Of a DNA stretch of 64,000 bases, positions 27,342 through 39,400 are shown one piece after another. The DNA comes from Diadema setosum. Taxonomy: Eukaryota; Echinodermata; Echinoidea; Diadematoida; Diadematidae. Location: contig CM067066.1 in NCBI GenBank assembly GCA_033980235.1, forward strand, positions 29,811,976 through 29,875,975, in the 5' to 3' direction. A model generated the notes under the pieces. It searched no databases, was not told the DNA's origin, and was given only the letters and a program-made list of their open reading frames with translations. Both the position numbers and the translations under genes were made by a program. How positions within the stretch are numbered: the first letter of the stretch is position 1; every line of letters begins with the position of its first letter.

Positions 27342-27912
27342 TAAACTCGGTTGCGCTAATGTTGCCATTAACGTCAGTTGTTGTTGTGTGTGTTTTTTTT
27401 TATTTTAACAATGGCGACTTGCATGGATGTCTGCAAATAAAGTACAGCACCATATGGAAAGTGACCATTTCACCACTCCACGCCGAGCAAAGAAATGTGA
27501 ATGTCATGAAAAATGGTTATAAATAATACATGAGGCTGTTAGGCGCTGTTCTGCCAGACAGATTGTATTTTTCTGCATATTGTATAAGTATGTTCAAATC
27601 TTTGGTAGATAGCACATTGCCTTCTGTAGCAAAATAGTTTTCTACATAAGAACAGTTCCCTTTCCACATACAACCATACACACACGTATACACATACATT
27701 CATTTTATACACACACATACATAATGCATACATACATACGCATGCATATAATAACATAATATTTGTAAATGTTTTTTTTTTTGTCATTGTGAGCAATAAC
27801 AAGAAGAAAATTATCTACTGTTTTGAAATCTTGAAGAATCATTTCTCTTTTTGACATTTACACTGCATCAAATCGGAAAGTCTATATAGGAATAAACTCG
27901 GTTGCGCTAATG
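27342..27912. repeat. 20-bp direct repeat pair
   Basis: TAAACTCGGTTGCGCTAATG occurs at 27342-27361 and exactly again at 27893-27912, 551 bp apart. It could be a long target duplication or a segmental remnant. Confidence 0.6.
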
Positions 27913-29055
27913 CTATATAAAATCATTACATTCACTTTGTTTTGTACAATCTAATGATCATTCATGTATGCATAAAAAGAAACTTACGCAATGTTACGGT
28001 TGATGGCACTACGAGTGCCCTTTTTCAGTTGATCCTTATCCTTTCAATTTAACATTAATATGTACATGTATACATAGTAGGTGTAAACATACTTTCAGTT
28101 TAACATTAATGTAAACATATACATAACATACATAGTAATACTATGTATGAATAGTACAACGAGGAGGTTGTGTTTTAGGACGTAATTCTACTTTTAAGGA
28201 GCAAAAGAGTAAGAATGAAAATAAGGTCAAATAAGGCAGTATTCTTCAGTAATTTTCGGGATTGACTGCTGAAAATGATTGCAGCTTTAGGTTCACGAAA
28301 CCTGACATTTCCCTCGAAGCATATGGAAGATATGTGTGGAAAAACTTCAGTACGCGAAACAAATCAATTTGTGTTTACGCACTGAAAAATAACAGTGATT
28401 TGCCTGTGTTGTGTGTTCCTGTTTCCATGCACTAGCCTATAGATCAAAGCATGCAGTGAGAATATATCACATTATCGATTTTGCGTGGCAAAAACCTAGT
28501 TTCGGCGTTGCCGAAACGTGCTCAGATTCCAATAACGGTGCACTGTAACAAATAATCTGCAAGAAAAATCAATGGAGGGAAATAGCGCCATCGTGAAAGT
28601 GAAAGGCCAATTCTATCGTTTCACTCGGGCGTGCATGCATGTTAATAAAAAGTACCTAGAAATAACGAAAAGATCGTTAAGTCTGCGGGAATTTTCCGCA
28701 TAGGGACGATGAGGTCCAGAGTTTCAGCTTTCCGGGACTTATCCTCTTTCCGCAAACTTCGGGGGTTCTCTTCTTTCGGGAACGTTAAGAAAGTAGTAGG
28801 CTTGCGCATAAACAACCCGTTAAGGACACACAGCGACAAGCAGAGACAAAGTCATATTCTTCAACATGGATCGCACTCTAATTTTGTATCTTCAACATGA
28901 GATGTTAGTTTTTTTTTCCAGTTAGACTGCATTCTGTAGATTTGTCGTTCACCCGGAAACTTCTTACTGCTGGAACTATATTCTACTGGATACCCTCAAG
29001 AAGCTAGCCAGACCACCACTCAAAAAAACAAACAAACAACAAAACGAACAAATGC

Positions 29056-29062
29056 ATATATA

Positions 29063-29135
<73 letters not shown>
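29056..29135. repeat. (TA)n
   Basis: About 80 bp alternating TA. Confidence 0.95.
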
Positions 29136-29139
<4 letters not shown>

Positions 29140-31147
29140 CAGTGAAGAAAACCCGAATAAGCGATAGAATGTACATAATGTGCTCTTCTCCCGCACAAAT
29201 AATGATCCATTGCATTCCTAAATGTGATTATCGTATCTTCAGCTATAGTGTCCACTAATCGGTCAAATACTTAACCAGAGATGAAGCTGTTTCAGGACGG
29301 ACACGTACGTCATTATAATGCCATAAAATTAATATAAGGCTATCCCTGAGAAGACATACCCAATCTCAGCATCGATTGTGACGTCATTACCGAATTCATC
29401 AACAAAAGAAAGTTTTAAATGACAAGACTGTCTTTTTAACTGGTGCTATTTATGAAAGGGCGATGATGAAAAAGATATTGCTCGGCGGTGGCGCCGGTAC
29501 TCTCTTTGAAGGCTACCATGCTCGGCAGGCTTCGCTTCCAGTGATATTGCTCGGATTTACGATTCCGCGGTTCGTTTTGACTTCAAGCTTTAATGGGTGG
29601 CAGCTAAGCTTTAACTGGCGAATGAGAATGTCAGAGCAGAGCACTCGTACTCATACACACACGCACATGCACACGCACACATTATATAAAATAACCTTAC
29701 TCAGAAAAGAGACCATGTAATGTGTGCTTGTATATTAGTGTGTGTGTGTGTATGTGAGTGTGTCCTTGTAGGAGAGAGGGCGAGAGAGGAAGAGAGATTC
29801 AAAGTAATACAGTTTTCACACCAGTTAATATTTTCCTGCAGAGACGATTAAAGTGTTCTAAATATAAAACAACCCACACAATTATCTTCACGTCTTAATT
29901 ACGCTGAAGTGAGCGGTATAAATATATGGAATTACTTTGAATTTATTCAAAGTGCCAAATCAATATGATTGTATTTTGTATTTTGGGGCTACTTTGGCTT
30001 CCAACAAAGCCAATGATATCCTCCTGTATATATATCAAAATTGTATTTATTTTATTAAACAAGTTGTGTCTTTTTTTGCAAATATTTTGTTTTGAATGAC
30101 ATATTGTATACTTACACAGTAAATATAAAAAGTTTGTGAATCACTTCACTGTTATGTCATCTAGGCCCTTATTCATTATCATTGTTTAAGCATCCATTTT
30201 TAACATTTTTAAACATCGATTTGGAAAAAGATGCAGAAAAGTATCTGCAAACAAGCAAACGAATAACATCCTCCCTGCGTCTATAATATCAAGCACCGCA
30301 AAAGTGCAGAAAAGTTTTCGAAGATGATTATACGGTGATAGGGATGTATAGGCACCTGCAGCATTTGTAAAACTTGGTCTTTAAGTCTGTACAAGTGGAC
30401 GCGTTCAGACACTGTTAAACATTGTCGACATAAAAGACGGGGCTATAATAAACAGAGATATCATAAAGAGTCCAGAAACCCTGTACACACTTTCTTCTAT
30501 CCGCACTTTATGGCTACTATAGTAACCTAATACCCATTTGGAAACTAATGAAGCCGACGCGTCGAGACGTAACGACAGTATGCCTACAGGCTTGAGCGCA
30601 ATGAGCGCATTAATATAAGATATGGGATCCTATATTCTTATTAATCTGTTCCGGCACCAGCGTTTGGACTTTACACTGGAAGCACCAATTTGCCAGTTAC
30701 CCACAGGTCAAAGGTCGTAGGTCTCTTTTACAAACCTTTCAAATTTTCGTCATGTTTCAGCTTGAATTGAAATCGAGTCAGTGGTTAGCTTATGTCTTTG
30801 ACGTCGGAAAAAACATTATTTCTGTTTCATTTGATTTGATTTCTTGCTTCGCCCTATGTTCATGGTTATAAATCGGTGTGAGTCTATGTTTTTGCTATCT
30901 ATAGCAACGACAGGAGTAAATTCTAGTTTGATTTTAAGACCCGCAAGATATTCTTTGAGGGGTTCTTTATCAATATCATTATGTGCAAACCGTCTCGGGG
31001 AAAAAACAAAACAAGCAAACTTATAGTTAAAGTAGAGATATTTTCATGAAAGAAGAGGAAAATATTAAAGGTTGAAATCTTTGAAATCAATTTTATTAAA
31101 AGTATAAATATTAGGAATCCTTTAGAGGTCCCGCGATTACATTTTAA

Positions 31148-31149
<2 letters not shown>

Positions 31150-31196
<47 letters not shown>
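31150..31196. repeat. (CT)n
   Basis: 47 bp of pure CT. Confidence 0.95.
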
Positions 31197-31198
<2 letters not shown>

Positions 31199-31724
31199 AA
31201 ACACGTTTCAATGAGCCATCATTACAGATTATGCTAACGTTAAAGACCCTGTCACATCTTTCCGGGCAAGCTTTGTGGGATTGTTGTGTGTAGGGATTTT
31301 CCAGAAAGCAAGATAATTATCTGCGAGTGGACAAGGATTTTGGCGAGTTTCGCGTGAGTATACCCCGCTGCTGGACGCGGGCTACTAAGGGGCCGACCCC
31401 TAATCCCCTTTAATTCTCCTATTTTGTTTTGTATTGTATCGTATTGTTTTGTTTTGTTTTATTTTTTAAAATATAGTGCAACGGTTCACGATTCTATATA
31501 AGCTTTCAAGCTGTTATTGTTGTTTGCACATCCCTACCTTCCTTTCATTTTTCTTCTCATATGCTTGTCTGTTTTCACGCTGGCTTTGTTTCAGTCAATA
31601 CTTTCAGTATACAAACTTTTAGTATAATCATCTCAGGATACAAACTTTCAGTATAATCATAATCCCTGATTTCTGTTATCATTGCAATCCTAAATCATCA
31701 GCAGCAGCTTATCATCATTATTGT

Positions 31725-31838
31725 CATTCTTCTTCTTCTCCTCCTTCTTTTTCTTCATCATCATCATCATCATCATCTGATGATGATGATGATTATGATT
31801 ATGATTGTGATTACTGTTATTATTATTATTATTATTAT

Positions 31839-31897
<59 letters not shown>

Positions 31898-31910
31898 TCA
31901 TCATCATTTT
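31725..31910. repeat. Trinucleotide cluster (TTC, CAT, GAT, TAT, TAG)
   Basis: CATCATCAT then GATGATGAT make a self-complementary pair at 31755-31792; a TAG array of about 59 bp follows (31839-31897). Confidence 0.9.
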
Positions 31911-32806
31911 ATTAGTATTATTTACACTATATTATTATCATTATCAACAGTAATCATCATTATACATAAGCATGCTCTATATATATAATGTCATTCTTTC
32001 TAAATGTTGTTTCAACTACTAAGTATTTTAGTCGGTTTCATTTATGGACTATCATGATTGTCCTGAAACAGTGCTCACAGCTATTAGATCTCCTTCTTTT
32101 TGATAAAGACATTTCAAAGACAAACATGCTAACAGACAAACATGCCATCTTTATACCCGGGTTTTTTTTTTTATTTTTTTTTTTGTGTCTCTCTCGAATA
32201 ATGTCTTGTGCCAAACTCCATCTCTTCAAAGCCGAACATGAGATATATATCACTTTCTCATGCATTAAGATAGACAGAAGAATCAATAATGAAGAGAGAT
32301 AACATTGTCTCGTTTGGCCCGTCATAAGACCGCCTGAGGTTCTGCAAGTCCCAATTTGATAAGCATCATGTATTAGCCATGGGTTTTAAGACGGTAAGCC
32401 GAGCTATTCGCTTTCACTCTGTATTCTCCTCGGTTCCTCCACACGGCGTATGAATATTCATGGCTCTTTATGGCGTCTTGCTGATGGTGGTACCTTTACT
32501 GAACATCCATCTGAGCTCAACATCATTTTCAAGGATCATCATCCCGGTGATTGGTGTTTCCTGAAATAACTTTCAATTTTACATTGATAAGAGCGAGAGA
32601 AGACGGTGAGTGTATAATGAAATATAAAGACAAGTACTACTTTTGGACAGTAAAATTCCGTGAATGATTAAGCGTAAGCCTATGATACACGATATATTGA
32701 AGCACCGGTAAGCCATACTCGTTGCTGAAGCTAAGTTGAAGAGACCTTTATCGAGTTAATAATGCCAAACTCAAGTTAATTTACAGATACATAGGCCTAT
32801 GCAACT

Positions 32807-32835
32807 CCCCCCCCCTTTTTTTGGGGGGGGGGGGG
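32807..32835. repeat. C9-T7-G13 homopolymer hairpin
   Basis: Nine C, seven T and thirteen G in direct succession, able to form a 9-bp C:G stem. Confidence 0.85.
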
Positions 32836-33123
32836 CTATACTTTCTTTCGGCTCTTGCACCTGTCATCTTGGTTTCTTGGATTGTCATGCTGCTCAGTCT
32901 TTTGTCCCTTTAAAGTTTTGTTTTCTTCGAAACTTCCCGCGACAGTCCATTCCACCAAAGGCGCTATCACTTCTCGGGTAGCGTGCTTTGAAGCCTATAC
33001 GGATTTGACACGAACAGGAAATTTGTTTAAATCATCCTCCGCACAACCACCCCACTCCCACCCCCACCTCCCAGGGACCTCCCCTCGGAATCACGACTCA
33101 GCACCCACGAGTCACATCTGGGG

Positions 33124-33283
33124 GTGTTTTATAAAGCTGTTCGTAAAGTTACGAACAACTTACGAGCGACTGGTGATCAGTTCTTGTGCTGAATTATGGA
33201 AATTCTAATAAGTATAGCACATCAGAACTGATCACCAGTCACTCGTAAGTTGTTCTTAACTTTACGAACAGCTTTAAATAACT
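33124..33283. mobile_element. Fold-back element (AGCTGTTCGTAAAGTTACGA)
   Basis: Arms 33129-33190 and 33217-33280 are nearly perfect inverse copies, including ACTGGTGATCAGTTCT. The loop is about 26 bp. It lies directly upstream of a SINE. Confidence 0.8.
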
Positions 33284-33292
33284 TTACGAACA

Positions 33293-33545
33293 GGTGTACC
33301 GATGTGTTGGCTCAGTGAGTAGAGCGGCTGCCCTCACAATCGGGAGGTCGTGGGTTCAAACCCCGCCCGCGTCATACCAAAAGACGTTAAAAGATGGGAG
33401 TTGCTGCTACCTTGTTTGCCGTTCAACAGTTGAAAAGGTTAGAGCAACGTCGATCTGGCGCTGCTCAGTGGCTGTCGGGCCCACGTTCAATTGGGCAAAA
33501 TGAAATTCCATTCTTGGACAATAAAATTTGGAGTTTATATCCAAC
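33293..33545 (+). mobile_element. tRNA-derived SINE
   Basis: Pol III A box TGGCTCAGTGAG at 33308 and B box GGGTTCAAACCCC at 33352 lie at tRNA spacing and are followed by a non-tRNA body with ACGTTAAAAGATGGGAG. The acceptor stem is partly retained, but the anticodon arm is not a proper 5+7+5 fold, so it is not a working tRNA. Confidence 0.75.
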
Positions 33546-33568
33546 AATTATTAATTATGAAATGGGGC

Positions 33569-33750
33569 CCTGGGGGGGGGGGGGGGGTTTCATGAAGGAA
33601 CTTGTCGGATAAAATGTCCGACAAGTCAATTATATCCGACAAATTCAGAGAAATCAGCCAATCAGACTAAAGAATTTCTCAAAACTTGTCGGATATAATT
33701 GATTTGTCAGATATTTTATCCGACAAGTTCCTTCATGAAACGCCCCCTGG
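33569..33750. mobile_element. Fold-back element (TTTCATGAAGGAACTTGTCG)
   Basis: Inverted arms begin CTGGGGGG and end CCCCCTGG. They contain TTTCATGAAGGAACTTGTCG and its inverse, with GTCGGATATAATTGA blocks. The loop is about 30 bp. Confidence 0.8.
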
Positions 33751-34084
33751 ACTTTTTCTTTCTTTGACTAATGGTAGGTATAGGTCCTAATTTATCCAGG
33801 AATTGTCGTATATCGCCAAAATGTCCAGAGCCTATAGAACGGAGGAACAGTTACCTCAGACTAGCAGTGATGTTGGAACTAGTGTATCATAGCAAAACAG
33901 CAGATAATTTATGTGTATGTGTTTTTAGTTTTTTTTTTTAAGATTTAAATAGACCTAGGTCTATATACTTAATGACAGAAAAATATCAAATTGCATTTAA
34001 TCTAATATAAGTGTAGCAAAAAAAAAAAAAAAAAAAAAGCTGCTGGAAACTGCTTATGCAACAGTGGCGAGCCAATAGAGTAAA

Positions 34085-34182
34085 ATGGAGTCAAAAGGAG
34101 CCTGAGCTTTCGATCCTAGCAGAATCTTCGTCAGAGGCAAAATAAATAAAAATCGAAAGCTCAGGCCCCTTTTTGACTCCAT
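34085..34182. mobile_element. Short inverted-repeat element
   Basis: Arms ATGGAGTCAAAAGGAGCCTG plus AGCTTTCGAT and the inverse at 34152-34182 enclose CCTAGCAGAATCTTCGTCAG. About 100 bp, noncoding. Confidence 0.65.
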
Positions 34183-34427
34183 AATCTAATATGAAATAGT
34201 AATGGACCAGATTTGATAAAAAGAAAGCTGCTTGAAAGAATTCATACTGGTGATATAGCATAACGACCTAATAAACATTGGATCATTTATCTAATCTTCA
34301 GTCTCTCTCTGTTCGGAGATCGCTTTCCTAGCAATCATGAGTGTTTATCCCGTGACACTAGTAACTTGGAAAGAAGGAAAAGCGCTTTGTCGCACCTCCC
34401 ACCCTTGTTGGGGGCGTCAGGTCATCC

Positions 34428-34516
34428 ACTTCCGTTCTTTTGTCTGGTATTGTCGCGCTTGAGGTCTATGTACGTTGGTGACTGCGCGCAGTCAAACCGT
34501 GAACAATTCCAAGAGG
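34428..34516 (+). promoter_or_regulatory. Possible WRNIP1 promoter/5' noncoding exon
   Basis: A local CpG-richer stretch with an ETS-type ACTTCCG at 34428-34434 is followed by a possible 5' splice site (AGAGG|GTGAGA) after 34516. The strong acceptor at 35347 could join it to the first coding exon. No TATA box is evident. The assignment is inferred from composition and splice motifs only. Confidence 0.3.
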
Positions 34517-35347
34517 GTGAGAAATATTGATTTTATTTCGTGTGATGTGTTCTAATGTCTACGTGTTATCTCAGCTGTGTTGCGATTTATGTGTTAATAT
34601 TATTGATGCTATTTGGTTTCATGAAAATTGTATGTCAAGAGTGTACAGGTACATGATAAAGTGAGAAAATAGGTATGACTTAAACATGGGGTTAGTCCCA
34701 CACGCTCTAAAATTTGTGGTGTGCTCGGCCGCGAAATGCGTGTTATCACTGCACGAAGTTGCGCCTGTAAATCAGTGTGTGTAGAGACCACTTTCTATTT
34801 TGGAAATGCTAAAGCGTGAAATGACAGGACCTGGAGCTTAGAATGTGTTGATATGCCATGAGCTCCTCGCAAAGAATGATTTTATTCGAGTATTAACTGC
34901 CCAGTAGGTTTCCACTAACGTTACAGGTGATTTTGTAAAGTTTTTAAATTTAAATTGGAATTTATGTAATTGAGCGAGCTGGTCTAGTTTTCTACCTCTG
35001 CTACTGTCAATGTATATACTTATAGTCCACCAAAACTTGAGTCCTACACATTTTTACGTTTTACATGTGTAATTTATGGTCATACAATAGGGCTCATACA
35101 ATAGGGCCCAACCAACGCAGTATGATCCACACTCATTATATCGGAGGTGTAAGATGGGCCTACATGCTTCAGTACACTACTGTAGACTGAAAGCTTTAGC
35201 CTACTCTTTCTGGGAGGAGGTCCGCTGACAAGTCTGACTCTGTGGACTGTAGTAGGGCCTACATACCCGGTACATTTTATACTGTCAGTAGTTTCTTCCA
35301 AAGTTTGAATGATGGAGACTGGTTTATTCTCTTTCATGCTCTTTCAG

Positions 35348-35408
35348 AGAGGGATGCAGATTGGATTCCCTTTTTGACACCAGAAGCTTAAAGAGGAAAG
35401 GAGGCATC
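35348..35408 (+). other. Probable WRNIP1 5' leader with a 7-codon upstream ORF
   Basis: After the acceptor at 35347 an ATG at 35354 opens a 7-codon frame that stops at TGA 35375-35377, out of frame with the WRNIP1 start at 35409. The WRNIP1 frame itself is open back to 35313 but has no ATG before 35409. Confidence 0.4.
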
Positions 35409-36428
35409 ATGCCACGACCTGTGAGGCAGAGTGCCTGTACTCCCCCAAAGAACTCAGTACCTTGTCCCATCTGTGCAACCCAGTGTAGTGTCCAGTCCAT
35501 CAATGCCCACCTGGACAAGTGTCTGGCCAAAGAGGAGTCCCCGCCGCCGAAAAAGAAGGCGAGGCTGGACACAGAACTTACGGTCGAGACAGAGTCCGTC
35601 AGCAAGCCGTCTGGTCAGCTCACCTCAGAGTGGGCTGCCATTCTCACCAGTCCCCCATCCACAAAGAAAGAGAAGCTCAAGACAGAAAAGAAGACAAAGA
35701 AGAAGCTGAAGAAAAATAGTAGTGGAACTTGTGAAGGCAAAAGTCCCAAGAAGCTAAAGGCTGAGAAAGGTGAGAAAAGCAGTAAGAGCGAGAAAACCAA
35801 AAAGAGCGAGAAGAGCATGAAAAGCCCCAAACTTCAAAAAGGTGAGAAAAAGAAACATAAAAAGAAACGCAAAGACCGGAGTAATGAGGATGTGTTCGAC
35901 TTTGCTGCAGATGAAGAGAAAGAGGTAAAGGAGAAAGTGACTGTGACAGAATCACCTTTTAAACCACTCACACCTTCAAATGTTCAAATGCACAATAATA
36001 AAAATGTGATGTCCACACAAAAGAAACCTAGCCCATTTGGATCTAGTCCGACGTCGCCAAAGTCCCCCATCAAGTCACCCGGCAGTGAGTCTCTCCTTGG
36101 ATCCAGCAATCAGACGAGTCCATCTCTCTGGAAGAAAACCAGTGGTCAGTCGCTGAGTCCGAGCTTTCAGACAGGGAAACCCAGCGTCCAGTCTCCGCAG
36201 ATGGGCAAGACGTTCGGTCAGCCGAACCTCACTGGAAAGCCAAGTGTGCCGACGCAGGCACAACCACGCCCAGACTTTCGGCCGCTGGCCGAGCGGATGA
36301 GACCCTACACCCTGGACACTCTGATAGGTCAGACCAAGGCACTGGGGGCCAAGTCTGCTCTCCGGCGGCTACTGGACTCTGGCAACATTCCATCCATGAT
36401 TTTCTGGGGACCACCTGGGTGTGGCAAG
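35409..36428 (+). CDS. WRNIP1: WRNIP1 coding exon 1 (UBZ finger, linker, Walker A)
   Basis: Encodes residues 1-340: the CPIC...HLDKC UBZ4 finger, a basic linker with repeated EK/SEK/KSPK units, an S/P/Q-rich stretch with repeated TGKPSV-type units, then the AAA+ entry [18 protein letters not shown] and the P-loop. The exon ends with the lysine of Walker A and is followed by a gtagta donor (phase 0). The reading frame stays open past the donor to 36560, but that part is intronic and unlike the family. A splice acceptor (pyrimidine run then CAG) ends at 35347, so the exon probably begins at 35348 with a short 5' UTR. Confidence 0.95.
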
Positions 36429-39400
36429 GTAGTACAGCTCCAAGTCTTCTCATATACTGTGATTTCTGACGAGTGTTTGCAAATAAATCTGTTTGCAAAT
36501 AAATCTAGATGGCAGTTTGGATGCTTGTCACACCTATACTCTTGCTATTGTTCTTTGTAAATAATCAGGTCTACATCTTCACACTTTCACCTTTTGACAA
36601 GAGACTTGCACCAGTCAAATGCTACTCATTCTTTATGTGGTCATTCTTAAACAGATAAAAGATGAGGCTGGTGATCACAAAGGTGATGTGTGAGAAAAGG
36701 GATTGTAGAAACTTATACTGATTCTGTAGCAAAGTCAGGTATCATGTTCAAGTTATGAAATTAGGCTCATTGTGACAGATGTATGGAAACGACAGCATGA
36801 AAGCAGTCATTATTTGCCAACTTTTTGTCTTGATTCCTCTTTCACCGTTCAGACATCGCTTGCCAATGTGATTGCTCGTCAAGCCAAGGTGAGGAACTCG
36901 CATCGATTCATCAGCTTCTCTGCGACTACGAGCAACACGGCGGACGTGAAGGCTGCCATAGACATCGCCAGGAACGAGCAGCGGATGTTCAGGCGGAAGA
37001 CCATCCTCTTCATTGATGAGATCCACAGGTTCAACAAGACCCAGCAGGTAGCCAGTAGTTTTTGGTAGACTGCCATATCATGTGTAGAGGTGTGAAATCA
37101 CAGCCCATGTTTCAGGAGTTCAGAAGAGTAACTCTATCTCAGCTAACTGAGTTGATTTCTAGGGAGTTGTATTATTAGGGGCTGACAGGCAGCAGTCGGG
37201 CTTATTTTAGGCATTTCTTAACCCATTGAGGACGGACTGATTTTGCTACAACATGCATTTCCCACAGACCCCTGCCCGAGTATACACAGGACTCGTCCTC
37301 AACGGGTTAATTGTATGCAGATTCAGTCAGACCGCAACGTCCTGAAAAGCCTTCGCATTTATCGTACGCGTATGCATGGACCTCGCGGACATGAATACGT
37401 AATGAGCTGGGAGACAACATTTTTAGAGTGTCTGTAAATCTAAACGACATTATCAATCTTCATGATTTATACATCGATAAAAAGCTGAAGAGTTGTACTT
37501 TGATGAAATTTGACCACTTGAAAGATTATGACATATAAAATATACTGAACAAGGAAATTACAAAACACAAAATTTGCATATTTTTCATTCTTCTTAAGGG
37601 GTACACTAGACCGACGAAATTAAGGTGGACCAAAATGGAAGAGATATAAAATGAAAGAGGAAATATCATTCTATGAAAACATAATGACTTTATGTGGACT
37701 GATCCTATGAACGGGTCAGGTTGGCGAATAAATCATTGCGTTGTACAGTTAATTTTGACGAGATTTCAGTTTGCAGCGAATACGCGTTTCTGATTGGTTA
37801 ATTCCCTCTGAGTGGAGAGTTGAACGCACCTCGCGGAATGACAGTAAACGTGTACTCTACATAACAGTAATACACTGTGTGTAGATGACAGTGTAGGACC
37901 CTATGGTGTGTGTGTGTGTGTGCGCGCGCACACAATGTATAGTATACGCGCTCAGGTTCAGGCAACTGCAGCTGCGACAAGATCTCCACGTAAACAACAA
38001 GAACAACACTCCACTCTGATCGACAGCTCAACTTTGGCTTGAACTTTTTTTGCCGGCACAACTAGATAGAGTAGAGTGCATTAATAAATAGCATACAAAT
38101 CAATAATAAAAGATCTAGCACTAAGTTTGCACACATGAGTTCTTTTGGGCTCTCTTTTTGGTATTAGAGTAATTATTCCTTATTTATTTACTGTATTCAT
38201 CGCTGAGTAATTTATCTAATGATACCCTGGGAGCGCATGATCATTCATGTATCTCAAATTGCCACACTATGATTTTTACTCGACGAGACTTTCAATTTTT
38301 ATTGTTTTCTAAGCGAGGGACCAATTCAGTTCTTAGTGTGCTATTATAACAGGTATATCTAAAACGTTGACTATCATTCATGTGGTGATTCAACCTATGA
38401 ACGGGTCGGGTTGGCAATAAATAGAAAGCCTTGTTCTAATTTGTTTCAGGGTCGTTTGGAAAACATCGATATAATGCAGAGATATGAATAATGGTATCAT
38501 AAGCTCATTTTGTATAATGTAAGCATTAAAAGGTGTGATTTATTTCAAATATTCACAAACCATGTCAATTAGTCACGGATAGTAGATCTTCATGTCGCCA
38601 ATAAGTGAATCTCGTAGACCATGCACTTTGTCTCTGAATTATCTCGCAAAATCTCGGGTGCTGAGAAGGACATGCGCAAAAACCTGCGCGTACGATAAAT
38701 TTTTGATTTGAGCTCATTAACAGCAGCGTTGCGGTCTGACTGGATTGTATGTGGATATGTCTTTGTATGCTGTCATATACCCTGTACAAAACTGAATTTG
38801 AAAGAGAAATTGACAATATGGAAGCAACTGATCTGTCCTGATGTCAGTTTTGGTTGTAACACAATGTTACAACATTTCACTCTGTCATCACATGTTTACT
38901 TGAACATGTATTACTGCATGTGACAGGAGTCTCAATAAAGGAGAGCATGCTGTGAATACTTCTTTTTTTTTCTTTCTCTCTCTTGGTTTGAATCAAACTC
39001 ATGCTCATATTTTATCAGAGATGTATCACACCTGCATCATTCTCTATTCAGGACACATTCCTGCTCCACGTTGAAAACGGCACCATCACGCTGATTGGGG
39101 CTACGACGGAGAACCCGTCCTTCCGTGTGAACGCTGCCCTGCTGAGCCGCTGCCGGGTGGTGGTGCTGGAGAAACTCAGCCCCGAGAGTGTCATGCTGAT
39201 CCTAGAGAGGGCACTAAAGGAGTGCCAGGTCACCATTCAGGATGTTGACAGCAGAGGTGGCAGCCCTGGAGGCCCAGGTCAAGGGTCAGTGTGGACACCT
39301 GCCAATAGACCTAATTGCATAGTTGTTTATATATTTTTTTGCAACTGATTGACAAATTGCCCTGCATCAACATTTATATTTTGTTGTGTGAACTTGAGAT

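Larger units (their letters stand above)
25111..29055. other. No supportable gene
   Basis: Contains the poly-G tract, a short hairpin and the 20-bp direct repeat pair. A 20-bp tandem duplication with AACTCTTTGACTCATTTT lies near 25840-25880. Confidence 0.5.
29136..33123. other. No supportable gene
   Basis: Microsatellites and AT-rich sequence. AAAGACCCTGTCACATC at 31239 looks like one end of a mobile element, with no mate seen. Confidence 0.5.

Noticed and set aside
29463..29720. 85-codon frame starting MMKKILLGGGAG
   Set aside because: Ends in a CA-repeat translation and lacks any family resemblance.
33293..33375. Functional tRNA gene
   Set aside because: A and B boxes and most acceptor pairs are present, but the anticodon arm does not fold correctly and a SINE body follows.
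34469..34516. Upstream ATG as the WRNIP1 start through a spliced exon
   Set aside because: Joining 34516 to 35348 puts this ATG out of frame and meets a stop soon after.
35431..35955. Other frames overlapping WRNIP1 exon 1 on both strands
   Set aside because: Shadow frames of the WRNIP1 coding sequence.
36429..36560. In-frame extension of WRNIP1 exon 1 past the Walker lysine
   Set aside because: The family sequence continues as TSLAN after the intron, and the donor is good; the extension is read as intron.
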